Notes: generated by a model from the letters alone, not told the origin. Numbered from the stretch's first letter, positions 1 to 14,001 are shown. The stretch: DNA of 64,000 nucleotides from Solen grandis (GCA_021229015.1 CM037782.1:62671909-62735908); one strand, 5' to 3'. A program made the numbers and translations.

Positions 1-1452
1 CTATAGACAGACGACCTTTGACTTCCCTTTGACCTAGACCTTGACCTTCAAAATTTGAAACGAAAATAAGGCTCAAGAGATAAAAATACTGGCAAAAAAG
101 ATGTGTAACCTTCATAGACATCCAAACTTTACAATTAGCCATATCTTGTTGAACATCGGTGCAAACCCTTTTTTCTTTTTAAATATATGAACAGGGAATA
201 AAGATTTTTTTCAAAATGGACAGAGAGTCTGTCAAACAGTATTGGACAAAAAATCCAATAAGACATACAAACAGAAATCTCAAATATATACTTATGCCTC
301 TCCTATATCAGGGTTAGACATGAAACTAGGTGAAACTGTGGACAATACATTTAAGAGATTCTTTCCTTCTACTGACTGACTTCATCTATTCACCCAGACT
401 TACCCATTATTATTGCGTGAATGTCTTACAAATGTCAATATGGGGTTCTCTAAGAAATGCTGCAAAAACATTATGTGCATTGTGTAGTAAAGAGAAAAAA
501 ACATCTTACTTAATAATGAATATCACATAAGTAATTTAGCTTACATTGTTCAATTTGACACCCTAATAAAAGAATCAGACATTCTCTATGAGGAACTATG
601 GTTCATTTTTTCTCTCAAAATTCATCATTACAAGAGCAAGACCCTTGGGAAAGGATTAAAGTGTCTGTTATGGTGGCTAATGATCGAGCCAGGTATTTTG
701 CTGTCTACATCTAGTGCAAGATGAAATTAATTTCACAAGTGATCTTCAAATATATTACAATTTTACATAAAGACACCAAATAATTGAAAAGTTTCAATTT
801 CTCTTCATTATACTTTTTTTTTCTTTTTGACAAATAAAATGTCTAATCAATGTCATCCTCTTTACCTTTTAATTTCAGACAAATGCTTTGTAGACTCCAT
901 GATACATGATCAATTAAATTCTTTTATTATAAATTAACCTTTCCCTCATATAGACTCATTTTGACGCACTCAGTAGGTACCACATAAAGCCTGATCTGCA
1001 GAAAACCAAAGTTAAACCTTACCAAATTACAAAATCCTCATTTCCAGACCATGAGAAGCAGCGAACAGCATAAAACCTGATCCGCCTGCGAGTTACTCGC
1101 AGGCTGATCTGGTTTTATGATGTTCGCATAGGTCTTTTCATGGTTTCCTCTATGAGGGAAAGGGTTAAAAGATATACTGATAGACATGAATAGGGTAAGA
1201 TATTCTTATGAATAAATAAAAACTGACCGATGTTAGCTGAAAAAACACAACAAACAAAAATAAATAATGCAACAAGCACATATTGACATATATTTAAATA
1301 TCATCCCATCTGAATAAAAAATAAAGCTTTTCCCCCCTTTCTTCTCCATTTCTTTACAACTGCAGTAAATGGCAAAAGTCTTGTTTGAAAATTCAACTTA
1401 AGCTTACAACACATTAATATATTTTACACTGTATACATAAAACATTAAAGAT
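1..1452. other. 3' flank of SUCO-like gene
   Basis: This stretch lies downstream of the minus-strand SUCO stop codon and is AT-rich. I see no convincing coding region and no clear polyadenylation signal for the gene. It holds one TTAA-ended hairpin MITE (934-1168), listed separately. The remainder probably includes the 3' untranslated region and intergenic DNA. Confidence 0.5.
934..1168. mobile_element. TTAA-ended hairpin MITE, copy 1
   Basis: A non-autonomous DNA element about 235 bp long. It starts TTAACC(C)TTTCCCTCATA and ends with the inverted form TATGAGGGAAAGGGTTAA. The interior has a long hairpin built from CAGCCTGCGAGT and its complement, flanked by inverted AAAACC/GGTTTT and GAACAGC-type arms. 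TTAA termini suggest a piggyBac-type transposase acting in trans (inference). This copy is in reverse orientation to the copies at 7894, 10172 and 44467. Confidence 0.85.
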
Positions 1453-2563
1453 CTACCTAGAGAACCATGACTTTATTCTTGACTTCCCAGTTTCCTTTGG
1501 TCTTGGTAAGTCATGGTCAATGAGACTTCTAGAAGTTTCTTCATAAGAAATGTGCATTGAATCCAAGTTATCTCCATTAAATTTCAATTGATCAGATTCT
1601 TGGCCATTAAAGTTTAAACAATATGAGTCCCATTCAAATGTATGCATCTCATCACCCAAAACATCTTCCTTTGGAATTGCTGTGTTGCTGTGGAAACCGT
1701 TACTACAAGAATTAGATTGGTGAACATCCCGATTATTTTTTGAATCAACATTGTTCTTTTTCTTGCAATTGTGTAAGCCATTCACAAGCACAGGATGATG
1801 GCTCCTTTGATCTTTTCCCTTATGCATATTAACACCTTGATATGACTGATGCTTACTGGATACATCTTCCACACCATAATATAATGCCTGTACACCGCAC
1901 TGCGGAAGTTTCTTATTCTTCCCTCCCTTTGCCCCTTCAAAACCCACAGATGCTGTGGAACTGGATGAAGAAGATTTCGTCACAGGTGATGGATCATTTG
2001 ATTTTGATGATGAAGCTGAAGACAAACTCCGAGATTTTCTCAGTTGGCCCCGTTTACTATGAGAACCAGTGCAAGAGTCAGATTGCCCATCAACTGAAGA
2101 TGAGCTGGAATCAGCTTTACCATTGGAACCTAAGAGTTTCTACGTAAGTATAATGCTGTTTAGGTAAAGATTTCTGTCGCTTATGACCTTTTGTTACAAC
2201 CTTATCATCCTTAATTAAACCTTGACTGGCATTAGAAGGTTCAGATTTAATCTGAAATTGCCGGTCAGCTACTTTTGGAATTTTATCAAAATCAGACGTT
2301 TGGTTTGAACTTGTTGAATGAGGGTTTGGCGTTTTTGAACTTGAGCCCCTTCTAAATCCTACACCAAACCAACTACCCCAGCCCCCACCTCTATCTGTAT
2401 CACTGGGCCCTGGAAAGAGGAGGCCTGCAGGACTGGACTGAAGTCCAGATGAAGAGCCAGGCCTCGGACCTTTGTCTGGTGGCACATATTCGCTACTATT
2501 AGGACCGGAAACCTGTGGAAACACTTTGTAATCTCCATTTTTCGTTTTCTTTTTCTTCTTTTT
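1453..2563 (-). CDS. SUCO: SUCO-like gene, terminal coding exon (frame break)
   Basis: This is the last coding exon of the minus-strand SUCO-like gene. A splice acceptor (TTTTTACAG) precedes a lysine-rich start, followed by a Ser/Pro/Gly-rich low-complexity cytosolic tail. The stop is TAG at 1453-1455, after a basic-aromatic end (KSWFSR). Two open frames cover the exon: 2563 to a stop at 2117, and about 2140 to 1453. They overlap only at 2117-2140, so either a one-base indel lies there or a very short intron is present. Both halves have the same Ser-rich composition, so I read them as one tail. Exon phase does not match the preceding exon (14002-14275), so a small exon in between was probably missed. 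Confidence 0.6.
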
Positions 2564-3654
2564 CTGTAAAAAGAAAAAAAGAATAGAAAATACATTTAGC
2601 AACTATGCAATGTGGTTAAAAATATACCCTTATGTGATAGATTTTAATTCTTTATTATACAGACAGATTGAATTTAAGCATTGGGGGAGTCATAGTAATA
2701 ATGGAAATCTGATTATTAATAAAATTAAAAACATTTTAATTTGCGGTTAAAAATAATCATATCCAACACTTGAATTTATTTTAACGCCGCTTCAAACTCA
2801 GCTAAAATGAATATATAAATAAAATGTCAACACAGTATTACTTTTATCTACTAGTATGCTGATGTAGATTTCATGGCACAACATTGTTTCAGTTCTACTT
2901 ATATTTACAACCTCTCTTTATGATTATTCTTAAGACTTCCTTTGAAAAACACTGAATAATTATCCCTTTACCTTATATAAATATGTTTTGATACTTGAGC
3001 AAACCTAATGATACGTGTTTGCTCATTTATTACTTTTAACTCAGATTCTATTCAGTCTGCACGGCAAAGAAAAAAAAAATTGTTTCAAATTCAATTAAAG
3101 TTCGGTAAATATGTATTCAAGACATATACAATAATTTTGCATATTAATATTCATAAAGTAAAGGCTTCACGTCCAACTCACATGTCTAGTTCCTGTATCT
3201 GCGGCTGGCATGATAGGAAATTCTGAAGAGGCTGAAATGAGGAAATAGTTTTTATTACAAGATTTTTTAATTGTTATTGGGTTAAATAAGATTTTTGTTT
3301 GTCATTTGCTCATTCTCATTTTCTGGATACACATCCTTTTTAAATTAGAGTTGATGTATTTCAAAAATTTCAGAAAGCAAGGGATGCCATAGTGACAGCC
3401 ATGATAATTATTTCAGGATCAAGTTATTGATTTTTTTTACATTACAACAGGACTTGGAGACTTGCTTTCATAGATGATATCCGGAACTCACATAAATAGA
3501 TTTTCCGTGTACGTACAAACAATCCCTTGCAGAAATGCATGCATCAATCAGTCCGGACACCCTAACACAAAGTGTGGGTATAGTAGTATGTGAACTGTTG
3601 ACTTTACATTTAAGGTGTTGTTCTTCTTCATGTTTTGATCAATAACAATATGTA

Positions 3655-5947
3655 TCTAGAACCGCAAGCGGTATCTCGGTTTTTGCTTTTAATCTATTCA
3701 GCTTGAACACTTTATTCCAACTCAGCCACAATTTTCAATATGAAACAGAACGCAAAAGAAAACGCATTGAAAAAGAACTTTAAGTTTTTCAGTTATGAGC
3801 AATTAAGCATGGAGCGCTCTCCCTAGCGAAATCTTGACGTAATTACTTTAATTCAGATCATGTGATAATATGTTTAAAATTATAAGAATTTAGCGTTTCG
3901 CATCAATCTGAAATCATTTGCCAATTGTAGTAAAGAGACAATAGCCTAACAAAAGTGGGGTTCATGTAACTCCTCATTTTGCGCATACTCTTTGTTATGG
4001 AAATCTTAAAAGCTGTCAGGAAATTGGGGGTTTAAACTCTAGAAAACGGTATTTGTGTTCTGTGTATATATTACCTTGTGAAGAAAACTTGAGTACCATC
4101 GCTGTGAAAGTATAAATGTCATATATTGGAACTTTCAGCTAATTACATGTGAGTAGTTCATACCCCATACTTTGAAATCCATCATTTTCTATTGTGCTGT
4201 CAACAAGGAACAGAATGCTGAAAACCGCATTTGAATCAGACTTCAACTTTTTGGGTCATAAGCAAAAGAGTGATTTTAAGCGAAACGCTCCCTAGCGGCA
4301 AAATGGGAAACAAAATTGATTAAATTTTTTCTATTAGGTACCTAGAAATGCAGGAAATAGTTTAATTAGTGTATAATATGCAAGGGTCAAACATTCTATT
4401 TCTTAAACTTTGGACTGCCGTTAAATGACCAAGTCAAGTCTGATCTTCAAAAACTAAACCTCACTGGAAAGAGCTCTTCAAATTTTTAAAATTCAGCTTT
4501 GTTTTAAGCCGAAGAAGAAAAATTTTTTTTTCAAATATGACCTTGACCTTTGCATTTTTTTTTTTTAATTGTGAGGCCCTTTCAAACATAACACTTCATA
4601 ACATGTGAAAATTCCATGAAGATTGAACAAAAAATTAAGTAAGGAGCGATAAAAAAACATATTTTTTAAATTTAATTTTTCCTAAATTTTAGTGAAGTTT
4701 GACCGTTTCTAGAGGCCAAACTATGCATTTCTTAAATTCGCCACCCCATACATTGTGTGCGTATGTCTTGCAAATCGTGAGCAGCAAGCAGAGTTCTTCT
4801 ATCTGATCACTAATAAAAATGGGTAGGTTTTTCATAGACCTACCCTCATTTGCACATTTTTTTTTTTGCGAGATTCAAACTTTCAACCTTCCATAGCTCA
4901 AAAACTTTCAGTCATTCATACCCTCAAAAAACTTAGCAATACAGCGAATAGTTCAATCAAGTATACAAGTCGCACAATTCGAAAATTCTATTTCTTATAC
5001 ATGTATATTACAATTTGAAGCATAAAACTGATGTACAATTATTCCAAAAAAGGATCAAACTTTTAACTGCCTTAAAATAACCACATCAAGTTCAATCTTC
5101 AAAAACTAAACCTCATTGGAAAGAGCTCTTTAAGAACTAAAATTTTTGTTCATATACTCTCAATGAAATATTTTTAGTTTTGGAGCTTTTTGGGGCCAAA
5201 TAAAAACACAATAATCGTAATATGACCTTGACCTTTTCAATACTTTTTAAACTTTTTAATTGTGAGGCCCCTTTAAACATAACAATACATAACGTGTTAA
5301 TATTTCATAAAGAATGAACAGAAAATAAAGTAAGGAGCGATAAAAAACATATTTTTTAAATTATAATTTTTCCTGAATTTTAGTGAAGTTTGATCGTTTC
5401 TAGAGGACAAACCATGCATTTCTTAAATACGCCATCCCATATATTTTGTGTGTATGTATCTTGCAAATCGTATGCAGCAAAGAGAATTCTTCTATCTGAT
5501 TTCTAACAAAAATGGATAGGTTTTTCATAGATTTACCCTCATTTGTCCACTTTTTTACAAGTTTGAACTTTCAACCTCTCCTAGAACATTTTTTCTGGTA
5601 CTCGATGCCAAGATATCCATCATATTTGATTGGGCTGTCAACAAGGAACATTATGTAAAAAAACGCATCTAAATCAGGCTTCTAAGTTTTGAGTTATTAG
5701 CAAAAGAGTGATTACATGCATAGCGCCCCCTAGTGGCTAAATCAGAAACAAAACTGAAAAGTTTGACATCTAGGCACAAGTTCAGATAAATGTGACACAA
5801 TGCCTAAAATTTCATAGCTGTAGCTTTTCTCATCTGGCCGCTAGGTTGGCTACAAAAATGGGTGGAATTGGAAAAATAATAAACGTGTAATAAAAAAAAA
5901 ATCAACAGAAGAACAATAGGTTTTCGCCCTGTAGCGGCAAAAACCTA
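3655..5947. repeat. long interspersed repeat with internal tandem units
   Basis: Related blocks recur inside this stretch. The phrase ATCTTCAAAAACTAAACCTC occurs at 4443 and again at 5095, about 652 bp apart, followed by matching text about GACCTTGACC and AATTGTGAGGCCC. A second shared block (GCTGTCAACAAGGAACA, then AGCAAAAGAGTGATT) occurs near 4198 and 5634, with a diverged third near 3725. The right end reads GGTTTTCGCCCTGTAGCGGC then AAAAACCT. An inverted copy of parts of this repeat lies at 20217-20345 and 21588-21695, beside the assembly gap. Confidence 0.75.
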
Positions 5948-5981
5948 AAAAGTATTCACAAATGCATTCATGAGATACATA

Positions 5982-6648
5982 AACAAGAGGCCCATGATGG
6001 CCCTAAATCGCTCACCTGAGATAAATAGGTTGACCCAAGGAACATCTGTACCAATTTATTTTAAAATCTGGCCAGTAGTTTTGAAGAAGATGATTTTTAA
6101 AGTTTTCTTTTTTTTCTTCTTTTTGTTGCCATGGCAACCAGAGTTCTACATGGATCAAGTTTATTTTAGCAACTTTTGTGAAGGTTGACTCAAGGATCAT
6201 CCCTGCCAAGTTTAATCAAATTCTGTCCAGTGGTTTCAGAGGAGATGTTGTTTAAAGTTTTCTCTATATACATATAAGGCAAATAAGCCCCGCCCCCGGC
6301 GGCCATGTTTTTTTACAGATCGGAATAATTTTAGCAACTTTGGTAGAGGTTGACCCAAGGAACATCTGTACCAATTTATTTTAAAATTTGGCCAGTAGTT
6401 TTGAAGGAGATGATTTTTAAAGTTTTCAAATTATTTTTCTTTTTGTTGCCATGGCAACCAGAGTTCTACATGGATCAAGTTTATTTTAGCAACTTTTGTA
6501 GAGCCTCACCCAAGGAACATTCCTGCCAAGTTTCATTAAATTCTGTCCAGCGGTTTCAGAGGAGATGTCGTTTAAAGCAAATTGTTGACGACGGACGACG
6601 CACGACGGACGACGGACGATCAGAAAAGCTCACCTTGAGCTACTCAGG
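5982..6648 (+). mobile_element. terminal-palindrome repeat element, copy 1
   Basis: It begins AAACAAGAGGCCCATGATGG, a near-palindrome, followed by CGCTCACCTGAG. It ends with a GACGACGGACGACGG-type run and a hairpin-like AGCTCACCTTGAGCTACTCAGG. Inside, a module of about 320 bp is duplicated (TGACCCAAGG at 6031 and 6351). Related copies are at 12088, 15931 and 50128. No transposase is seen. A 3' hairpin next to a CTAA-like end in other copies hints at a Helitron-type non-autonomous element, but this is uncertain. Confidence 0.7.
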
Positions 6649-7893
6649 AAAGCCAATTAGGCCAAATACTGGTGTTACGTAAAATATCTTAAATTCAAAT
6701 TCCTAACTTTGACTACATTAGAATTACCTACATATATCTTTTTCCAATTGAAATTCCAACTGATGAAGGGATTGGTTAAAAAAATATGGAAAGTAAATAG
6801 AGATAAGGAAGCAGTAACAGTTTTTACCATTCAGAACGCAAATTTTCCTATTAAAAATGAGAGATGGTTCCGCCTCATTCTATCAATAGTACTGCAATCA
6901 CTTCTTAAAATTCCAGTTATAATAAATGACCTTAAAGGTTTCAAAAGGTCTCCAGTAATTAAGGCAACAAAGAACCGGTATATGTTATGAAAACTTTCTC
7001 AATCAGAAAAGAATCCCCCAAAATATGTACTAGATGCAGTAACAAATTCTGTCATCCATGAAGTTGATATCCATGTAATATGTCAGTGACCCTGTCTGCA
7101 CCATAGTTCATATACAATGTACATCTATCGAATCCAGTTTTATGTTTTTAGTATTTATACCCCACCTATCTAAAAAGAATAATTTTATTCGGTTATTCAA
7201 TATTCATTTTTTTGACGCTGCAAATAGATTTATATATATTATCGTTTGCTACAATTTTCAGTGGACTAGACATCTGAGAGTATCATTTCAGTCGAACTAT
7301 GAATCTTCTTTCAAATCGATACACAAAACTTTACTGACAGCCTTGCTAAACACCAGACTTATCAAGGTCTTTGATATCAATCATGCAGCCAAAAACCTTG
7401 GCATTTGCAATTCTTGATATGAAAAAAGACATTAATAATTCCTGATATTCATTTACATGCTCTCAACAGACTGTGATAAAAGACAGACTTCATGCACTTG
7501 TTCAATAAATCATTGTTCTCTTTGACTATCGATGACTTGTCCAACAATACTTATATTCATTGTACCCTATGTGACAGACCCACACATAATAAATCTGCAA
7601 CTTGCATGCAAAGCTGGATTACTTCTTCATATGTTAAATTCGCTATTTATGCATTAATTACACAATATCATGCAATACTGTGCTTCTCTTTGAACCAGCT
7701 TAGTAAGTTCAGTACAGTCACGGATCGCAACCAACTCAATAACATGAGAAAGTGATTATTACGAAAACATTTTCTAGTCAAGATTTTATTTGTCTATATT
7801 TCAATGGTCGATAATCTTTACAATAAGACCAACTGTGTATTGTGACCAAATATCTCGATTCAATTTTTTTTAACCTTCATAATCAGACCAAGT

Positions 7894-8131
7894 TTAACCC
7901 TTTCCCTCATAGAGGAAACCATGAAAAGACCTATGCGAACAGCATAAAACCAGATCAGCCTGCGAGTAACTCGCAGGCTGATCAGGTTTTATGCTGTTCG
8001 CTGCTCCTCAGTGGTCTGGTAATGAGGATTTTACGATTAAATTTGTTAAGGAGTTTGGCTTTCTGCAGATCAGGTTTTATGCGGTACCTATTGAGTGCGT
8101 CAAAATGAGTCTATATGAGGGAAAGGGTTAA
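7894..8131. mobile_element. TTAA-ended hairpin MITE, copy 2
   Basis: Full copy with TTAACCCTTTCCCTCATAGA at the left and TATATGAGGGAAAGGGTTAA at the right. The central hairpin pairs GATCAGCCTGCGAGT with ACTCGCAGGCTGATC around a single base, and the stem continues through AAAACC/GGTTTT into GCGAACAGC/GCTGTTCGC, over 30 paired bases in all. Confidence 0.88.
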
Positions 8132-10171
8132 ATTCCCTCCTCCTTATCCTTTGTCCAGGTTACCTAAATCAACATGTGTCAATTTCTATATAACCAGTTC
8201 TGGAACAAAGAAAATATGCCAGTACAATTTTTAATGATTTTGGAGTGAAGCTTCATTCTCTAAAATAGATATGTAATAGAAATAGTAGTGAAAATTTAAA
8301 AGAAAAGGTTGAGTAATGGGCATGAAGACAAAACAGACTGGCTTGTAATGTTATACAGTCGTATCAGAAAATGCAATCCCTGAGATAGGGCTTTAGCTTG
8401 GAGACCTTGGAATGAACCACAGTCAAATCCTATTAACAGCCAAATGTTTTGCATCAGTCTCCACTTCATCACAAAAAACTTTTGTAAATGACATATAGGA
8501 GTTTCAGTTTCTGCAATATAAAAACAAAACATCAGAAGAGTGACATATAATTGCAAAATGGATACAGAAATAATCCTATTTTGCAGATGTATTCTGTGTC
8601 TCCCCATGTTGAAACATGTCAAGATATCAAGATATTTCAAATGAGAAAAAAATGAACATTTCCTTTAGACAGTTTTTCCTTTAGACTAAAAAGTTAACAT
8701 TAAAGCAGAATTTATTATTTAACATTTATTTTCATTTTTCCTTACATTAACAAGTATTTTGTTAATGTGACCTATTGTGTTAACCAATTGCACTTCTGAT
8801 TACATGATATCTCAGTGTCGTTATTCGTACAATGTTGTTGATGTAAACAAAATGTTTATTAACAAATCGAAGAATAAATATGTTGATCATTTAATTAAAT
8901 GTAGGGTAATAAATCGTTTATATAATGAAACATATCAAATGTGTTACGGTTCTATTTTATAATAATCTTACTTGTTTGGCTGATAAAAATCAAAAAATAT
9001 TTTCAATACTAAAAATATACTGCATTCCTTATAACTGTATGGCTCATAAACGGACAGTGACACAAAAAGATTTGGGGATTGGGGATTTCCCTGTCTCATA
9101 AAAGAAAATCCAAGTATGACCCTTGCCAAAACTTAAGTGGCTATACGAAGACCAAAATGCCTATAATTCTAAGGCAGCAGCTTAATCAATTTGCTGTGCA
9201 AGTGGCATTGAGTTCAAAGATAATGATTTACTGTGTAAGAAATGTATTATTTTTTTATTCACTTTACTGTTAATTAGTCAATAAAATTAACAATGATAGT
9301 GTACCATTTGTTAAATTACTCATTTACATTCATGGATACTCAAATATTTACAAGAACTTTCAACGACAAATGGCAAAGGAGAACATCTTGAATATAACTG
9401 GGACCAGAGTTAGGGTTTTTTGTACACTGTACCTTTCCTAGTTGACATCTTATGATGTTCCAAGTTTCAAGTAAATACATGTATCTTCTATCATTTTCGA
9501 GTTATGCTTCAGACAAAAAAAAAACAAAAAAAACAAGCGTGTGCACACACACATGCACTCATATATGCTTGCAAGCACAGATTCTATTACCACATGCCGT
9601 AACTTTCAGTATGATATAATAATATATAAAATGGCAATAAATGTCCCTCTCATTTCTAATGTCCTTGATTTGAAGTAAAAATTCCATCAAAACTTAGTAT
9701 TACATGTAAAAGGTTTCTTGCCAAGACTCCTTTCCAAATCAACCACCCAAGAATTGGCATCTCCTTGTCTTGAGTTCAAACTTATGTTAAACTCCATTAA
9801 TTCCAAGAATTCTTATTCAGAAGTCTGTTTCACTTAACCCTAACCTATCTAATAAGCTTTGTTTAAACATGCACCATATCACAAAATGCAAGAACGAATG
9901 GTCTGCACATTGTCTTTTGTAATGCTTCTTGCTGGGTTTTCCACTGAAGATAGCAATTATCTTCAAAGAAATAATGGCTTGGGATAATGACCAGCAAATT
10001 CCACTTGAAAACCTTGGAGGCTCACCATTGTGATCTTAATTTCCTATTACAGCTATTTCTGAAGACCTCTAAACCCTGTAATGAGTGCTCACAGTGGTAC
10101 ATAACAGGTCATCATGTCTAGCCATGAAGCCAAGGAAAAGTAATTTCAAGATAATGATGAATAATTCTGTC

Positions 10172-10413
10172 TTAACCCTTTCCCTCATAGAGGACACCAT
10201 GAAAAGACCTATGCAAAAAGCATAAAACCAGATCAGCCTGCGAGTAACTCGCAGGCTGATCAGGTTTTATGCTGTTCGCTGCTCCTCAGTGGTCTGAAAT
10301 GAGGATTTTATAATTAAATTTGGTAAGGTTTAACTGTGGTTTTCTGCAGATCAGGCTTTATGTGGTACCTACTGAGTGCGTCAAAATGAGTCTATATGAG
10401 GGAAAGGGTTTAA
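10172..10413. mobile_element. TTAA-ended hairpin MITE, copy 3
   Basis: Same structure and orientation as the copy at 7894. The right end is slightly altered (GGGTTTAA instead of GGGTTAA) and one arm reads GCAAAAAGC rather than GCGAACAGC, so this copy is a little older. Confidence 0.85.
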
Positions 10414-12087
10414 TGATCGATGTGGATGTATTTAAGTCATGCCTTTATTTCCATTCTAACATGCATTTTGCCACTTTCTGATAAACTACACAAAAGAATA
10501 TAGACTTGAACTTCAAACACAACATAAAACACTTATATTTTAAAATGAGTGTTAAGTATAAAACATTATGAAATCGTACAGGGAAATAATTAAGAATATC
10601 TAAATGCTCTTAGCAAATTCATAAACTTGAAGAAACGTTCTTGATAGTAGGAGTATTATTTTGGAAATAAATAAAAAGCACTTTTTAGAATCATGCTTTA
10701 GCTGACTGGAATGATTTCTAATTCCATTGTACACTGTAAAGTCATTTCATCTACAACTACTACACATTGTCTAGTATATCCCATTTGATAACTGATTGAT
10801 CTACCAATTTTTTTGATGCATCAAGCTTACTTACAAACTAATCCATTTTCTCCCATTTCTTTATGCACTTAAAAAAGCTTTGTGATCAGTCCTTGACACG
10901 CTAGCACACTGACATGCAGATGTACAAACAATTAATCACCCCAGACAGTATGATATTGTGTTGAGAAGCAGTTTATCATTACGCAATAAAATATTTACTT
11001 AAAAGCAATTAAGGAAAGAAAAACAATAAATACAAAATTAATTCATATATTAACAGAAACGCAATATATCTACATATGTTTTAAAGTTATGGAGATAAAA
11101 AAATTCTATATGGAGCAACAGAACGCCGCATTTGAGGTTTGACCCAACAAACTAAGATAAAATGATGTTACACTATATACTATAGAACTGTTAATGCTTT
11201 AATGTTTGCTTATGTCGTGATTGATACAGGTTTTATTGTTTTTATATGATCATTTTAATTCTGAAATTTTGAAATACATAATAACAAATGTACCAAGTAG
11301 GCACAGTAACTCATGAGTGACTAACAGAGTTTGCGTGTAACTCCTTTTATGTCTAAATTCATTTAAAGGGGCCAAATGGGGACAATTATCACAGGCATTT
11401 TGCTATTTTAACTAAATATACAAGAGTGTTCTCTGGAACATGTGTTGTACCTGACTGATAAAGTGTAACAGACTGACAAACTGACGGAGAGACAGACGAC
11501 GGAAAATTGATCCCTATGTGTCACCTCTGCTTACAGCAGGTGACACAAGAAGGGCAAAACTTGTCTCCTGGTTAGAGAGTGTTTATTCATTGGACTTTCT
11601 TTGTACACCTGAACATTGTAAACTGTGATATTTTTTCAATTATAATGTTTAAGTGGGAATTACTTGATTTCATTATCTTAACTTTAAAAAAGATTCAGCA
11701 CAACGGAATTCTTGTGTAAAATACAAGCTCTACCAAACTTCTACCAATAATATTCACGACAGCTGCAAGCATAATACCCAAATACTTCAATTGTCAAGAA
11801 GTTATTCCCACCACCAAAATGGATGATAATATGTGTCAACCAGACTGATGTGCACTTACTCTTATAACCACAAAAATGCTTGCTGTCAGTGAAATGTCAG
11901 ACGTTTTTATCTGCAAGCTTATACTGGTTTACAGTATAATTCTGTTTTTATATGGTCTAGATGACACTTGCTAGAACAGACTTGTCTATAAAGCATTGCA
12001 TACTTAACATGGCTTTCTCTGTATGCCTCCAGGGTATAGATTAAGATTGCATAATTATGAATGTTTATTATAGCACTAAATATAAAC

Positions 12088-13185
12088 AACAAGAGGGCCA
12101 TGATGGCCCTGAATCGCTCACCTGATTAATATTGCTTTCATTGCCTTTTATGAAACAACAAAATAACCTTAATTGCAAACAAAAACTGTACCCGTGGTCC
12201 AAATTTTGATAGTCATAGCTATAAAATCAGGTGACCCCAAGAGCTATGATTTGAAAACTTGGTTCAGGTCCACAAGTCCATGTTACATACAAAATATCTA
12301 CACCCATGTTCTTGTGGTTTCTGACAAGGATCTTTCCTATGTAAGTCTATGTAAAATAAAGTGACCCCTTGGCAACCAATTTTGACCCCAGGGCCATGAT
12401 TTGAACATATTTGATAGATGTCCATAAGGCAATGTTACACACCAAATATCTAAACTCAAGGCCTTGTGGTTTCTGAGAAGAAAATTTCTCTAGTTTTTTT
12501 TTTCCCATACAAGTCTATGTAAATTAAAGTGACCCCTGGGTTCAGGCCAATTTTGATCCCAGGGCCATGATTGAACAAACTTAGTAGATGTCCATAAGGC
12601 AATAATACACAATACATATCTTAACACAAGGCCTTGTGTTTTCTGAGAAGAAGATTTTCCTATTTAAGCCTATGTAAAAATCAAGACCCCTGGGGCGGGC
12701 CATTTTGGCCCAAAGGCCATGATTTGAATAAACCTGGTAGATGTTCATAAGGCCATGTTACACACTAAATATCTTAACTCCACTCCTTGTGGTTTCTGCG
12801 AAGAAGATTTTTCTAGTTTTTATCCTATATTATGCCTATGTAAAATCAGGTGACCCCTGGGGCGGAGCCAATTTTGACCCAATGGCCATGATTAGAACAA
12901 ACTTGGAAGAGATCCATTAGACAATGCTACACACCAAATATCTAAGCTCTAGGCCTTGCAGTTTTGCAGAATAAGATTTTCAAAGTTTTTTTTAAAATCT
13001 ATTTTTAGTTCCTGTTTGAACAAATTTGATAGAGGCATCATAAGGATGATTCCTGTGAAGTTTTATCAAAATCCATTCAGCGGTTTAGGTGGAGGTTGTT
13101 TAAAGGAAATTGTTGACGCCAGACGCACGCACAGACGATGGATGAAGGACAAAAGGCGATCACAATAGCTCACCATGAGCACGTT
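12088..13185 (+). mobile_element. terminal-palindrome repeat element, copy 2
   Basis: It starts AACAAGAGGGCCATGATGGC. It contains four to five diverged internal units of about 150 bp, each with TTTTGACCC(C)AGGGCCATGA, a phrase like AACTTGGTAGATGTCCATAA, a phrase like CCTTGTGGTTTCTGAGAAGA and a GTAAA.TCAAGTGACCCC step. It ends GACGCCAGACGCACGC and CTCACCATGAGCACG, lacking the final GGTGAGCTA. Copy 4 at 50128 has the same internal units. Confidence 0.75.
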
Positions 13186-13357
13186 TTCAACCATCTAGAA
13201 AGAATATGTATCCCCAGGAATGTTTTTTATCTTCTGGAATTGATATTGATGTATACTACTGCTGGTGCCAAGTCCCTGAGCCTCAATAAATGCAAGACTT
13301 TCAGTAGTTATCACATTAACTGTGAAAAAAGGATGGCACAGCCACAATGCAGAACCC

Positions 13358-13400
13358 AATAAGAGGATTATGATGGCCCTAAATTGCTCATCTGAGAAAT
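13358..13400 (+). repeat. head fragment of terminal-palindrome element
   Basis: The text AATAAGAGGATTATGATGGC followed by CCTAAATTGCTCATCTGAG matches the diverged first 40 bp of the family at 12088. No matching tail is seen. Confidence 0.5.
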
Positions 13401-14001
13401 ATGGACATCTGGAGAGCACTAAGGCCTTACTATTCACTGTTTCTATTAAAATTGATGGTAGAATGGGAGAGACCACTTGCAAAATAATTCCTTGGGTAAA
13501 TGGCAGTTTTGGGGCATGATGTATGGTAAGTGACATTTTTAGAGCAGGATAAGACCTTAAAAAGCCTCCAGGAATGGAATTCAAGAAACAGCTTGAAACA
13601 TACCTTAAAAACTAAACATCCTTATCATTTATATTGAAAGAAAATCAAGCTTCGTATGTCACCTAAGAGTAATTTTACCAAGAAATTCTTCAAAATGATT
13701 TTTAATGACTGCATTCTACAAAAATCCAGAAGTAGCTTTATTGGTGATAAATGTTCATAAAATGTCCAACAATGATAAAATGTGAATTAAATTCAAATAC
13801 GTTCTGATTAACTCTTTAAGTCCAAACTGATTTAGCGAGCCACTACTTTTCCTAAAGATATATGATATCCAATATTTTCAAAGATAAGAAATATCGTAAA
13901 TTTGAGGAAAAATTGTAGCAGTTCAAGAATTACCTTTACCTAAAGAAATGTATAGAATATCTGATTCAAGAGGGATAACTGAAAACATCCCATGTTCTTA
14001 C

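Larger units (their letters stand above)
2564..14001. other. large intron of SUCO-like gene, repeat-rich
   Basis: No convincing coding exon was found here, although phase mismatch between the flanking exons suggests one small missing exon. The stretch holds tandemly organised repeats at 3655-5947, a duplicated-module element at 5982-6648, two hairpin MITEs (7894-8131, 10172-10413), a large terminal-palindrome element (12088-13185) and its head fragment (13358-13400). A hairpin of TGTGTCACC and GGTGACACA at about 11517-11550 looks like the end of another element. The remaining open frames here show no protein-like composition. Confidence 0.5.

Noticed and set aside
6709..6990. 93-aa plus frame of globular-looking composition
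   Set aside because: No recognisable family, no splice sites in phase, and it lies in the repeat-rich SUCO intron.
13195..13584. 129-aa minus-strand frame
   Set aside because: It spans the tail of one interspersed repeat and the head of another, so it is a chance frame in repeat DNA.
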